This document shows positions 43,924 through 51,864 of a stretch of DNA of 64,000 nucleotides, piece after piece (the first letter of the stretch is position 1; each line of letters starts with the position of its first letter). The notes below the pieces were generated by a model. The model had not been told where the DNA came from. It was given only the letters and a program-made list of their open reading frames with translations, and searched no databases. This DNA is from Achromobacter sp. RTa. Lineage in GTDB: Bacteria > Pseudomonadota > Gammaproteobacteria > Burkholderiales > Burkholderiaceae_B. The position numbers were made by a program, and so were the translations under genes. The DNA lies in NCBI RefSeq assembly GCF_000757485.1, contig NZ_JPYO01000045.1:382121-446120 (forward strand), in the 5' to 3' direction.

Positions 43924-44340
43924 CTAGGCCGCGTTGCGCGGGGCCTGGATCATTTTCCAGCCGTTGCCGGCGGGATCGCGGAACCCCGCGTCGACGCTGC
44001 CATAGCGGTCGATCGGCTCCTGCGTGAATTCGACCCCGCTGGCCTTGAGCCGGGCATGGCTGTCCCGGCAGTCCGCCACGTGCAGGACCAGAGGCGGCAT
44101 CGCCCCCTTTGCAACCATGGCGAGCAGGGTCTGCGCGGTGGCGTCGTCGTGGATGGGCGCGCCGGGCTTGAACAGGCCTAGCTGGAAGGAGGGTTGCTCC
44201 GGGTGCTGGACCGTAAGCCACCGGTACGGCCCGTTGCGCACATCCGTGTGGATCTTGAATCCGAGTTTCCCGACATAGAACGCCAGCGCTTCGTCCTGGT
44301 CGTGCACATACAAGCCCACCACGCTGATTCCTTGGTTCAT
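43924..44340 (-). CDS. VOC family protein
   Basis: A 138-residue vicinal-oxygen-chelate protein: MNQGISVVGLYVHDQDEALAFYVGKLGFKIHTDVRNGPYRWLTVQHPEQ and PPLVLHVADCRDSHARLKASGVEFTQEPIDRYGSVDAGFRDPAGNGWKMIQ. The second module gives the canonical DRYG...FRDPAGN pattern of glyoxalase-like enzymes. It overlaps the AraC regulator by four bases at ATGA and is thus co-translated with it. Confidence 0.9.
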   Translation of the reverse strand: MNQGISVVGLYVHDQDEALAFYVGKLGFKIHTDVRNGPYRWLTVQHPEQPSFQLGLFKPGAPIHDDATAQTLLAMVAKGAMPPLVLHVADCRDSHARLKASGVEFTQEPIDRYGSVDAGFRDPAGNGWKMIQAPRNAA

Positions 44341-44855
44341 GAGACCTCCTTGGTTGATGGCGGCAATGTACCGTCGGCCATGCGGCGGCGCTTCTCCAAA
44401 ACTGCGGTGTTGAGGTCGGGGCGCTGCGCGGCCTTCAGGACGCAGGCGGGAATGTGGCCGAGCGCTTGCGCCTCGGTCCGCGCCTGGCGGCGCATGGCGC
44501 CGGGGCTCAGGCCCGTGATGTCGCGGAAGACGCGGCCGAAGGTGCCCAGGCTTTCCCAGCCGGTGGCGTACGCGATGTCGGTGATGTTGAGCGAGGTGTC
44601 CCGCAGCAGGGTATTGGCCTGTTCGATGCGGCGCGTGAGCAGGTAGCGGTGCGGCGGAATGCCGAAGGCCTGCTTGAACGAGCGGGCGAAATGGGCCTGC
44701 GTGACGCCGACGATCGCGGCCAGGCGTTCGACGGGCCAGGCCTCGTGCGAGGCGGCGTCCATGCGGTCCCTGGCGCGCAGCAGGCGGCGCAGCAGGGCGG
44801 GGTCCTGCAAGGGCGGAACGGGTGCCTGGGTGCTGCGGCGTGCGCGAGGAGCCAT
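44337..44855 (-). CDS. Short AraC family regulator
   Basis: The 172-residue protein is essentially only the DNA-binding part: WPVERLAAIVGVTQAHFARSFKQAFGIPPHRYLLTRRIEQANTLL and NITDIAYATGWESLGTFGRVFRDITGLSPG. It has no ligand-binding N-terminal domain, as in SoxS/MarA-type regulators, whose activity follows their amount. Start at MAPRARR follows AGGA. It comes directly before the VOC gene it probably shares a transcript with. Confidence 0.87.
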   Translation of the reverse strand: MAPRARRSTQAPVPPLQDPALLRRLLRARDRMDAASHEAWPVERLAAIVGVTQAHFARSFKQAFGIPPHRYLLTRRIEQANTLLRDTSLNITDIAYATGWESLGTFGRVFRDITGLSPGAMRRQARTEAQALGHIPACVLKAAQRPDLNTAVLEKRRRMADGTLPPSTKEVS

Positions 44856-45034
44856 GGGGTCTGAGGTCGGGACGGTTGGCCTAGTGTAGGCAGAAAGCGA
44901 CTGAAACAGCTTATACACCCGGTATCCCAGCCTGCGGGACTGACACACAGCTGAAGTGCTACCTTGCCCCCGTGATAGTGATTTGCGGGCCTGCCCCATG
45001 CAACGCGGGAGCGGTCCGCTACAGGAGAATAAAT

Positions 45035-45379
45035 ATGCCCATCACGAAACGAGTTATCCAAGCCCTGCTCGCGGGCGTGCTGGCGCTGGGCGTCAGCACG
45101 GCGGCAATGGCGGACAAGCAGACCCGCAACACCATCATCGGCGCGGGGCTGGGCGGGGTGGCCGGCGCCTTGCTGTCCGATGGCGACCCCTGGCTCACGC
45201 TGGGCGGCGCCGCGGCGGGTGGGGTGCTGGGCAACGTCATCACGGACGATGATGACCGCCGGGGCCGCCGCCACTGGGACCGCGACCGCGGTCGCGGCCA
45301 TTCCTACCGCCGCACCGATTATCGCGGCCATGACAGCCATCGCGGCCACGGCCGTTCGAACTGGCGCCATCGGCATTGA
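45035..45379 (+). CDS. Glycine-zipper exported protein
   Basis: The 114-residue protein has a signal peptide ending in TAAMA, a Gly-zipper segment (IIGAGLGGVAGALLSDGDPWLTLGGAAAGGVLGNVI) able to insert in a membrane, and a basic His/Arg/Asp-rich tail. Such small envelope proteins resemble the RcnB/YMGG family in outline. AGGAG lies ahead of the start. It converges on the MotB-like gene; no link is seen. Confidence 0.8.
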   Translation: MPITKRVIQALLAGVLALGVSTAAMADKQTRNTIIGAGLGGVAGALLSDGDPWLTLGGAAAGGVLGNVITDDDDRRGRRHWDRDRGRGHSYRRTDYRGHDSHRGHGRSNWRHRH

Positions 45380-45420
45380 TCCCGGCCGCGCGGCCTGAGA
45401 CGCCGAGCGTTCGCGCAGGC

Positions 45421-46377
45421 TCAGGAGCGGGCGGCGGCGTCGGCCTTGGCGGCGGGCGCCGCCGCCTGCGCCGCGTTCTGCGGCGCGGGGATGTCCATGA
45501 TCAGTTCCACGCGCCGGTTGGCGGCGCGGCCCGCGGCGGTGTCGTTGGATTCGATCGGGCGCGTCTCGGCGTAGCCGACGGCGCGCAGGCGCTGAGCGGA
45601 CACACCGTCGCGGACCAGCTCGCGCAGCACGCTGGTGGCTCGGCTGCTGGACAGCTCCCAGTTGGACGCGAACTGGCGCGTCTGGATGGGCACCGGGTCG
45701 CTGTGGCCTTCCACCGAAACCTGGTACTCGTTCTTGTTCAGGATGCCGGCCAGGCGCTTGATCACGTCCAGCCCGGCGGGGCTGAGCGTGGCCTGGCCCG
45801 AGGGGAAGAGCAGCTCGTTGCTGATGCGGAAGCTGACGGATTGTTCGTTGATGATGACGTCCACCGAGTTGCCGAGGTCGGCCAGGCCCAGTGACTCCTT
45901 GGAAGGAGCGCGCAGCGGAGGCGGGGCTTCCGCGACCACTTCGCCCTCCTGGCTGGCGGGCGCGCTGGCGACGGCCGCGGGCGCCGCCACGGCGGGCGGC
46001 TCCGCCCAGCTGGCCGGGATGGCCACCGCGTCGAATTCCGAGTACTCGCCGTCATAGGCCGGCAGGCCGCTGGCGGCCACGGTGCCGACCAGGTCCACAG
46101 GCTGCCCGTTTTTGCCCAGATCCTGTCCATGCAGGCGGGTCAGCGCCAGCAGGACGACGAGCAGGGCCAACAGCAGGGTGATCAGATCCAGATAGCTGAG
46201 CAGCCAGTTCTCGGAATCCTGTTCGACGGTTTCCTCGACGTGCCAGCGGGCGTAGCGGTCCTGGCGGCCGCTCTTGCTCTGGCGCCAGCCGTTGCTGGCG
46301 GCCTCCTTCTGGGCCCGCAGCTGGGCCTGGCGGGCCTGTTCGATCCGCTCTGCCAGGGTGGGGGAAATCAGGCTCAT
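45421..46377 (-). CDS. MotB-like protein (OmpA C-terminal domain)
   Basis: The 318-residue protein has one membrane segment (residues about 59-82) with Asp64 in LLSYLDLITLLLALLVVLLAL, the ion-binding aspartate of MotB. An Ala/Pro/Glu-rich linker (about 120-170) precedes the OmpA-like domain with EGHSDPVP, NWELSSSRA and NRRVELIM. It pairs with the MotA-like protein through an ATGA junction. No flagellar genes are near. It may power flagella from a distant locus or serve another envelope motor. Confidence 0.9.
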   Translation of the reverse strand: MSLISPTLAERIEQARQAQLRAQKEAASNGWRQSKSGRQDRYARWHVEETVEQDSENWLLSYLDLITLLLALLVVLLALTRLHGQDLGKNGQPVDLVGTVAASGLPAYDGEYSEFDAVAIPASWAEPPAVAAPAAVASAPASQEGEVVAEAPPPLRAPSKESLGLADLGNSVDVIINEQSVSFRISNELLFPSGQATLSPAGLDVIKRLAGILNKNEYQVSVEGHSDPVPIQTRQFASNWELSSSRATSVLRELVRDGVSAQRLRAVGYAETRPIESNDTAAGRAANRRVELIMDIPAPQNAAQAAAPAAKADAAARS

Positions 46378-47249
46378 TGGCGCACGGCGGCCGGACGGGC
46401 GATGGACACGGGCTTGGCGGCGGGCTTGGCCGGGCCCTCGGCCTTGGCCGGCGCGGGCTTCGGCTTGGCGGCGACGCCGCCGTCGTAGATTTCGTCTTCG
46501 ACGTGCATCACGAAGGAGTTCAGGGTTTCGCGCACCACGGCGGGGCCCCGCTTCTCGCACATCATGGCGATGCCTTGCAGCACCATGTTCATGGACTCGA
46601 CCCGCCTGGCGGTGCGGCGTTCCAGCTTCAGCGCGATGGGCTTGCAGACCAGGTTGGCGAGCAGGATGCCGTAGAAGGTGGTCATCAGGCCGATCGCCAG
46701 CTGCTGCCCGATGGTCTGCATGCTGCCGTCGCCCAGGACCGACATCAGGTTGATCAGCCCGACCAGGGTGCCCAGCATGCCGAAGGCGGGGGCGAAGGTG
46801 GCCATGACGCGGAACATCTGGGCCTCGGCCTGCTCGCGGGCGCGCAGGCGGGCGACGCGCCATTGCAGCAATTCGATGATCTGGTCTTCCGGCGTGTTGT
46901 CGATGATCAGCTGCACGCCCGTGCGCAGGAAGGGGTTGGAGACCTTCTTGAGCTCCTCTTCGACCTTGCGGACGTCGGTGTTCATCCACAGCTGGGCCAT
47001 GGCGGCCAGCTCGTCGATGTCGCGCTGCTGGTCGTGCTGGTCGTTGCGGAAGACGGTGCGCACCAGCTTGAAGACGCGCACCACCTCGGACAGGGGATAG
47101 GCGATGAACAGGGCGGCGCAAGTGCCGCCCAGCACGATGGCCAGGCCCGGGAGGTTGACGTAGAGGCCGGGGTCGGTGGCGGCCAGCGCCACGACGATGA
47201 CCACGGTAAGGAGGCCGACGGCGGCGCCGATGACGGTAGACGGATTCAT
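46374..47249 (-). CDS. MotA/PomA-like channel protein
   Basis: The 291-residue protein has four membrane segments: two near the start (PSTVIGAAVGLLTVVIVVALAA, LPGLAIVLGGTCAALFIAYPL) and two after a cytoplasmic loop (FAPAFGMLGTLVGLINLMSVL, QLAIGLMTTFYGILLANLV). The loop WMNTDVRKVEEELKK...RARE is like PomA/MotA. The C-terminal tail (AAKPKPAPAKAEGPAKPAAKP) is unusual: Lys/Ala/Pro-rich and probably disordered. It is the first gene of a two-gene operon with the MotB-like protein. It lacks the long tail of the other channel protein in this window. Confidence 0.9.
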   Translation of the reverse strand: MNPSTVIGAAVGLLTVVIVVALAATDPGLYVNLPGLAIVLGGTCAALFIAYPLSEVVRVFKLVRTVFRNDQHDQQRDIDELAAMAQLWMNTDVRKVEEELKKVSNPFLRTGVQLIIDNTPEDQIIELLQWRVARLRAREQAEAQMFRVMATFAPAFGMLGTLVGLINLMSVLGDGSMQTIGQQLAIGLMTTFYGILLANLVCKPIALKLERRTARRVESMNMVLQGIAMMCEKRGPAVVRETLNSFVMHVEDEIYDGGVAAKPKPAPAKAEGPAKPAAKPVSIARPAAVRQ

Positions 47250-47419
47250 GGATCTTGCCCGATAACGAAGGCATCCCATGTGCGGAATGCCGGATTTTCG
47301 GGAATTCTAGCCAGGATCGCGGCCGCTCAATCGGCCGGAAAGCGGGGCGAAAAGGGCGGTAAGCGCCGGCTTGCCCCGGGCGCCGGGCGGGGGGTGCCGC
47401 GGCAAAAAATGGGGGCGGG

Positions 47420-47998
47420 TCAGCCCGGAGCGGAAAGCCGCGGATGCAGGGCGATCCATTCTTCGCGCGTGATCTCCCAGATCTCGGTGGGCAGGCGTCC
47501 GCTGACGTAGCCGCGTTCCTCCGTGCCGACCAGGCGCATGCCCCCGCGCCGTGAAATATTGCGCGAGGCGGTGTTGGCCACGGCCTTGGGCGCGCGCAGC
47601 ACGGGCTTGCCCAGCACCTCGAACCAGTAGGCGGTGGCGGCTTCGCTGGCTTCGGTCATGTAGCCCTTGCCATGGTGGACCGGATCCAGCCAGAAGCCGC
47701 GGTTGTTGCCGGAGTCGTCGTCCATCAGGCTGACGATGCCGATCAGGACCTCGGGCTCGGCTCGGGTGCGGATGGACCAATGCCACTGCGTGCCCTCGCG
47801 CATGGCGGGAACCGCGATCTGTTCTATATAGACGCGCGCGCCGTCCGGGGGGTAGGGCCAGGGCACCTGGTCGGCCAGGAAGCGCACCACTTCCCACTGC
47901 GGGAAGATGCGCTGGACGGCATCGGCATCGCCGATTTCCAAGGGGCGCAGCAGCAGGCGGCCGGTGGCGAGCGCGGGCGGAAAATGGTCGTCGGGCAT
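47420..47998 (-). CDS. GNAT family N-acetyltransferase
   Basis: The 192-residue acetyltransferase of RimJ/RimL type shows LATGRLLLRPLEIGDADAVQRIFPQWEVVRFLADQVPWPYP, IGIVSLMDDDSGNNRGFWLDPVHHGKGYMTEASEAATAYWFEVLG and the final WEITREEWIALH. A start at 48046 (adding MIYISVDSLRRGLPAP) is also possible and would overlap the divergent promoter region. It is divergent from the NYN-domain gene. Confidence 0.87.
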   Translation of the reverse strand: MPDDHFPPALATGRLLLRPLEIGDADAVQRIFPQWEVVRFLADQVPWPYPPDGARVYIEQIAVPAMREGTQWHWSIRTRAEPEVLIGIVSLMDDDSGNNRGFWLDPVHHGKGYMTEASEAATAYWFEVLGKPVLRAPKAVANTASRNISRRGGMRLVGTEERGYVSGRLPTEIWEITREEWIALHPRLSAPG

Positions 47999-48100
47999 GG
48001 GCGCGGGGAGGCCTCGGCGCAGTGAATCGACGGATATGTATATCATGGGCGGCATATGGCGGCGTCTCGCCCGGCGGCCGCCCCTGAACTGGAGCAAAGC

Positions 48101-49768
48101 ATGAACAACCCCAACGAAAGCGTCAGCATGGCGCTTTTCTGCGATTTCGAGAACGTGGCGCTGGGCGTGCGCGACACGAAATTCAATAAATTCGACATCC
48201 GGCCCGTGCTGGAGCGCCTGCTGCTCAAGGGCAGCATCGTCGTCAAGAAGGCCTATTGCGACTGGGAGCGCTACAAGGAATTCAAGGCCCCCATGCACGA
48301 GGCCAATTTCGAGCTGATCGAGATCCCGCACGTGCGCCAATCGGGCAAGAATTCGGCGGACATCCGCCTGGTCGTGGACGCGTTGGACTTCTGCTACACC
48401 AAGTCCCACGTCAACACGTTCGTGATCATCAGCGGCGATTCCGATTTTTCGCCGCTGGTGTCCAAGCTGCGCGAGAACAACAAGAAGGTGATCGGGGTGG
48501 GCGTGAAGCAATCCACCTCGGACCTGTTGATCGCCAATTGCGACGAATTCATTTTCTACGACGACCTGGCGCGCGAGGGCCAGCGCAACGCCGAGGCCCG
48601 GCGCGATAACCGCGGCGCCGGCGGCGCGGCTGGCGGCCAGCGCCGCACCCCCGAAGAGGAGCGCCGGCGCAAGGAAGAGCAAGAGGCCCGCAAGACCCAG
48701 GCGGTCGAGATGGTGGTCGAGACCTTCGAAGCGCTGGTGGCCGAACGCGGCGACAGCGGCAAGATCTGGGCTTCGGCGCTGAAGGACGCGCTCAAGCGCC
48801 GCCGGCCGGATTTCAACGAGTCCTACTACGGTTTCCGCGCCTTCGGAAACCTGCTGGACGAAGCGCAATCGCGCGGCCTGCTGGAAGTGGGGCGCGAAGA
48901 GAACGCGGGCACCTATGTGTATCGGGACAGCACGGGCAGCGCGCCGCCCGTGAACCGGGCCGCTGGCAATGGCGGCTCCCGTCCTGCGCCGGCCCGTTCG
49001 CCGGCACCCGAGGCCGACGAGGCGCAGGAGGCGGGCGCGGCCCAGGAAGAATCCCGTTCCCGCTCCGCCCGCAAGTCGCGCGGCGGCCGCAAGCAGGGCG
49101 GCGCGGACAGGGCAGCAGGCCAGTCCGCCGAGCAGGCCGCGGGCAAGGAAACCGCCGCTACGGTGCCGGATGCGCCGTCCGAATCGCCGGCCGCCACGCC
49201 GGTTCCCGTGCAAGCGCCCGCTGCCGTGTCCTCCCAGGACGACAGGGACGCCGAAGCTGCCCGGGAGCTTGCCAAGGAAGCCGCCGCGCTTGAAGCGATG
49301 CGGGCAGACGCCCTGGCGCGGGCGCAAGCGCCCAAGCCCGCGCAGGTGTCGCGCCTTCCGCCCATGCCCAAGCCCTTGCCGCAGGCTCGCCAGCCCTTGC
49401 CCGCGGTGAATCTTGCCGAATGGACCTTTGCCGAGCCCACAGCGGAAACGCGCCGCGAGCCTGCCGGCAAGGCCAAGGCGGCAGACCCGTTCGAAGGCGG
49501 AGTGGCAAGGGCCGGCGACAAGCCCGAGGCCAGCCAGCCCGCGGAGGACAAGCCCGCCGCGAAGCGCAGCACGGCCCGCAGCCGCACCGCCGCCAAGACG
49601 GCAGCAAGCAAGACGGCTGCCACCAAGGCCGCCGCGGCCAAGACGGCGGCCCCCGCCGAGCCCGCCGCCACGCCTGAGCCGCAAGCCAAGGCCGCCGCGG
49701 AGGCTCCCGCCAAGCCCGCCCGCAAGACCGCGGCCCGCCGCCCGAAGAAGGCGGCCGCCGAATCCTGA
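48101..49768 (+). CDS. NYN-domain ribonuclease-like protein with LOTUS (OST-HTH) domain and disordered tail
   Basis: The 555-residue protein has an N-terminal NYN/PIN-like nuclease domain: Asp15 (MALFCDFENV), Asp87 and Asp93 (NSADIRLVVDALDF), Asp113 and Asp115 (ISGDSDFSPLV). It is followed by a charged linker, an OST-HTH/LOTUS domain (about 200-277, KIWASALKDALKRRRPDFNESYYGFRAFGNLL) and a 275-residue Ala/Lys/Pro/Arg-rich tail resembling histone H1. NYN-LOTUS proteins are thought to bind and cleave RNA. GGAG lies before MNNPNESVS. It stands alone. Confidence 0.88.
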   Translation: MNNPNESVSMALFCDFENVALGVRDTKFNKFDIRPVLERLLLKGSIVVKKAYCDWERYKEFKAPMHEANFELIEIPHVRQSGKNSADIRLVVDALDFCYTKSHVNTFVIISGDSDFSPLVSKLRENNKKVIGVGVKQSTSDLLIANCDEFIFYDDLAREGQRNAEARRDNRGAGGAAGGQRRTPEEERRRKEEQEARKTQAVEMVVETFEALVAERGDSGKIWASALKDALKRRRPDFNESYYGFRAFGNLLDEAQSRGLLEVGREENAGTYVYRDSTGSAPPVNRAAGNGGSRPAPARSPAPEADEAQEAGAAQEESRSRSARKSRGGRKQGGADRAAGQSAEQAAGKETAATVPDAPSESPAATPVPVQAPAAVSSQDDRDAEAARELAKEAAALEAMRADALARAQAPKPAQVSRLPPMPKPLPQARQPLPAVNLAEWTFAEPTAETRREPAGKAKAADPFEGGVARAGDKPEASQPAEDKPAAKRSTARSRTAAKTAASKTAATKAAAAKTAAPAEPAATPEPQAKAAAEAPAKPARKTAARRPKKAAAES

Positions 49769-49804
49769 GCGCGGCCGTAACGCCGGGTAGGGCCGTCGAT
49801 CGGC

Positions 49805-50635
49805 TCAGGGGCGTACCGGCCCTTCCTGATCCGCCGGGGCGCCGTAGCGACCCGGCGTGGTGCCCAGCTCGCGCTTGAACATGGCGATGAAGGCGCTGAC
49901 GTTGTCGTAGCCCAGCTCCAGCGCCACGGCGGTCACGGCGGCGCCGCCCGCCAGCATTTCCTGCGCCCGCATCAGGCGGGCGCGCTGCCGCCAGGCCCCC
50001 ACCGTCAATCCGGTTTCCGCCAGGTAGCGGCGCGCCAGCGTGCGCGGCGCCATGCCGATGGCGCCAGCCCAATCTTCCAGCGACCGGGTGTCCGAAGGCT
50101 GGTCCGACAGCGCGATCGCCAGGCGCTGCAGCCGGGGTTCCCGGGGCAGCAGCAGGGCTGCGCCGGCGCGCGGCAGGGTGCGGATCTCATCCCGGATCAA
50201 TTCCACGATGCGGCGGCCCGAAGGGCCGGACGATTCGGTTGCGCCCTCGTGCCACCCCGCGGCGCGCTCGACGGCCGCCAGCAGCAGGGCCGAAGCCTGC
50301 AGCACGCAAGGCGCTTGCGGCAGGCCGGCGCAGGCGGAGGGGCTGAGGTACGCGCTGTAGCCCGCATAGGGGCCATGGGAGCGCAGCCCATGCGGCTGGC
50401 CGGGAGGAATCCATACCGCCTGCTGCGCGGGCACCACCCATTGGCTTTCGCCGGCATAGACGGTCAGCAGGCCCTGATAGGCGCCCAGCAACTGGCCGCG
50501 CGCATGCTGGTGCGTGGCGGTGTGCCGCAGCGCGCCGTCGTGGCGGCTGACGGCGATCAGGCGTGGGCCCCCGCGCGACCGGGCGCGCCCAGGATCCAGC
50601 AACGGGCGCGAAAGGGCGGAAGTAGGCATTGGCAA
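49805..50635 (-). CDS. AraC family transcriptional regulator
   Basis: The 276-residue regulator has a cupin-type sensor (HTATHQHARGQLLGAYQGLLTVYAG, QAVWIPPGQPHGLRSHGPYAGYSAYLSP) and a C-terminal DNA-binding domain (WAGAIGMAPRTLARRYLAETGLTVGAWRQRARLMRAQEML, AVALELGYDNVSAFIAMFKRELGTTPGRY). It is divergent from a small hypothetical gene over 88 bases, and converges on the NYN gene. Targets are unknown. Confidence 0.9.
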   Translation of the reverse strand: MPMPTSALSRPLLDPGRARSRGGPRLIAVSRHDGALRHTATHQHARGQLLGAYQGLLTVYAGESQWVVPAQQAVWIPPGQPHGLRSHGPYAGYSAYLSPSACAGLPQAPCVLQASALLLAAVERAAGWHEGATESSGPSGRRIVELIRDEIRTLPRAGAALLLPREPRLQRLAIALSDQPSDTRSLEDWAGAIGMAPRTLARRYLAETGLTVGAWRQRARLMRAQEMLAGGAAVTAVALELGYDNVSAFIAMFKRELGTTPGRYGAPADQEGPVRP

Positions 50636-50723
50636 AAATACCGTATTGATTGACCGAAATAACGCAGACTAGCCAGGGTGGCGGGTCTATCGTAACGCCT
50701 GTATCGGAACAGCGGGAGCAATC

Positions 50724-50990
50724 ATGCGGGCACAGGACGTTCTGCCGGATGGCAGGGATCAAGGCGATTTCAATGGCGTGAAGGTGCGCAAGGGCACGGT
50801 CGGGGCATTCCTGGCCAACGCGCGCGTCTGCATCGATCCGGAAGCCCCGGCAAGCGCCGTGGCCGCCGCCAGGCGCGATATCCAAGAGGCCTTGCCCGCG
50901 CTGCGCGCGCTGGGCCTGTTTGAAGTGCTGGAGGTGCGCGATCCGGCATTGCGGGCGTGGCTGGGGGCGCAGGACGCCGGCGGCGCGTGA
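50724..50990 (+). CDS. Small protein of unknown function
   Basis: The 88-residue soluble protein opens MRAQDVLPDGRDQGDFNGVKVRKGTVGAFLANARV and then is helical (SAVAAARRDIQEALPALRALGLFEVLEVRDPAL). It has no motif I can name. Divergence from an AraC regulator gene suggests control by it. The composition and third-position GC are as for neighbouring genes, which supports it being real. DUF523 follows 42 bases later on the same strand. Confidence 0.65.
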   Translation: MRAQDVLPDGRDQGDFNGVKVRKGTVGAFLANARVCIDPEAPASAVAAARRDIQEALPALRALGLFEVLEVRDPALRAWLGAQDAGGA

Positions 50991-51032
50991 TGCCGTGTTC
51001 TATCATCCCGGCTTTGGATCCGGGATTCGGGC

Positions 51033-51539
51033 ATGCAATACGTTCTGGTCAGCTCCTGTCTGTTGGGCAAGCCCGTGCGCTACGACGGGCGCGGCTTTTC
51101 GCATGACTACACGGTTCTGGCGCGCTGGCTGGAGGAAGGCCGGGTGTTGTCCGTCTGCCCGAAAAGGGCGGGCGGCCTGCCGGTCCCCCGGCCGCCCGCC
51201 GAGATCGAGCCGGACGCCGATGCGGCCGCCGTGCTGGCCGGCCGCGCCCGCGTCATGGCGGTGTCCGGAGAGGACGTGACGGCCCCGTTCGTGCGGGGCG
51301 CCCAGGAGGCGCTGGCCGCCGCGCGCCGGCATGGAATCCGCATGGCGGTACTGAAAGAAGGCAGCCCGTCCTGCGGCAGCGGCTATGTCTACGATGGCCA
51401 TTTCGCCGGCCGCAAACAGCCCGGCATGGGCGTGACGGCCGAACTGCTGGGCCGGGAGGGTGTGCGCGTATTCAGCGAAAAGCAGTGGCCCGAGGCCCAG
51501 GCCTGGCTGGCCGGCCTGGAGGCGGACGATGGCGGCTAG
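51033..51539 (+). CDS. DUF523 family protein
   Basis: The 168-residue protein has the DUF523 cysteine motifs: SSCLLGKPVRYDG near the start, SVCPKRAGGLPVPRPPAEI in the middle and LKEGSPSCGSGYVYDG. In most members I recall the middle motif reads CPE rather than CPK. The cysteines suggest a metal or Fe-S site. The function is unknown. Its last codons overlap the next small membrane protein. Confidence 0.88.
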   Translation: MQYVLVSSCLLGKPVRYDGRGFSHDYTVLARWLEEGRVLSVCPKRAGGLPVPRPPAEIEPDADAAAVLAGRARVMAVSGEDVTAPFVRGAQEALAAARRHGIRMAVLKEGSPSCGSGYVYDGHFAGRKQPGMGVTAELLGREGVRVFSEKQWPEAQAWLAGLEADDGG

Positions 51540-51843
51540 AGTGGCGGCGTGGCTGGCGCTGCTGGCCGTGGCGGGCGGCGCGGCCCTGGCATGGAAGATG
51601 GCGGGTCGCGCCGGGCGCAGCTGGCTGCTGCGGGCGGCCGGCGGGGTCTGCATGGGCTTGTCCGGGCTGAGCTTCTATGCCTGGTACGCGCAATACCTGA
51701 AATGGGATTTCAATGAACTGGGCCGCTACTACGATCCGGTCGATCAAGTGGTCTATACCGAGTCGGGATTCGTCTGGATCCTGCCGGCCGGCGCCTTGCT
51801 GATCGCAGGCCTGCTGTGCCTCTGGCGGGCCGGGCGGCGCTGA
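51529..51843 (+). CDS. Small membrane protein
   Basis: A 104-residue protein with three hydrophobic segments (VAAWLALLAVAGGAALAWK, AGGVCMGLSGLSFYAWYAQYL and GFVWILPAGALLIAGLLCLW) and a soluble loop KWDFNELGRYYDPVDQVVY. GGAGG precedes the ATG, inside the end of the DUF523 gene. No family is recognised. Overlap with DUF523 suggests co-translation. Confidence 0.65.
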   Translation: MAARVAAWLALLAVAGGAALAWKMAGRAGRSWLLRAAGGVCMGLSGLSFYAWYAQYLKWDFNELGRYYDPVDQVVYTESGFVWILPAGALLIAGLLCLWRAGRR

Positions 51844-51864
51844 TCCGCCAGCCCGCCGCCGCGC

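Noticed and set aside
45421-47249. Calling the second pair the flagellar motAB
   Set aside because: No flagellar or chemotaxis genes are near, and the channel subunit has an atypical tail. Flagellar use cannot be excluded but is not supported here.
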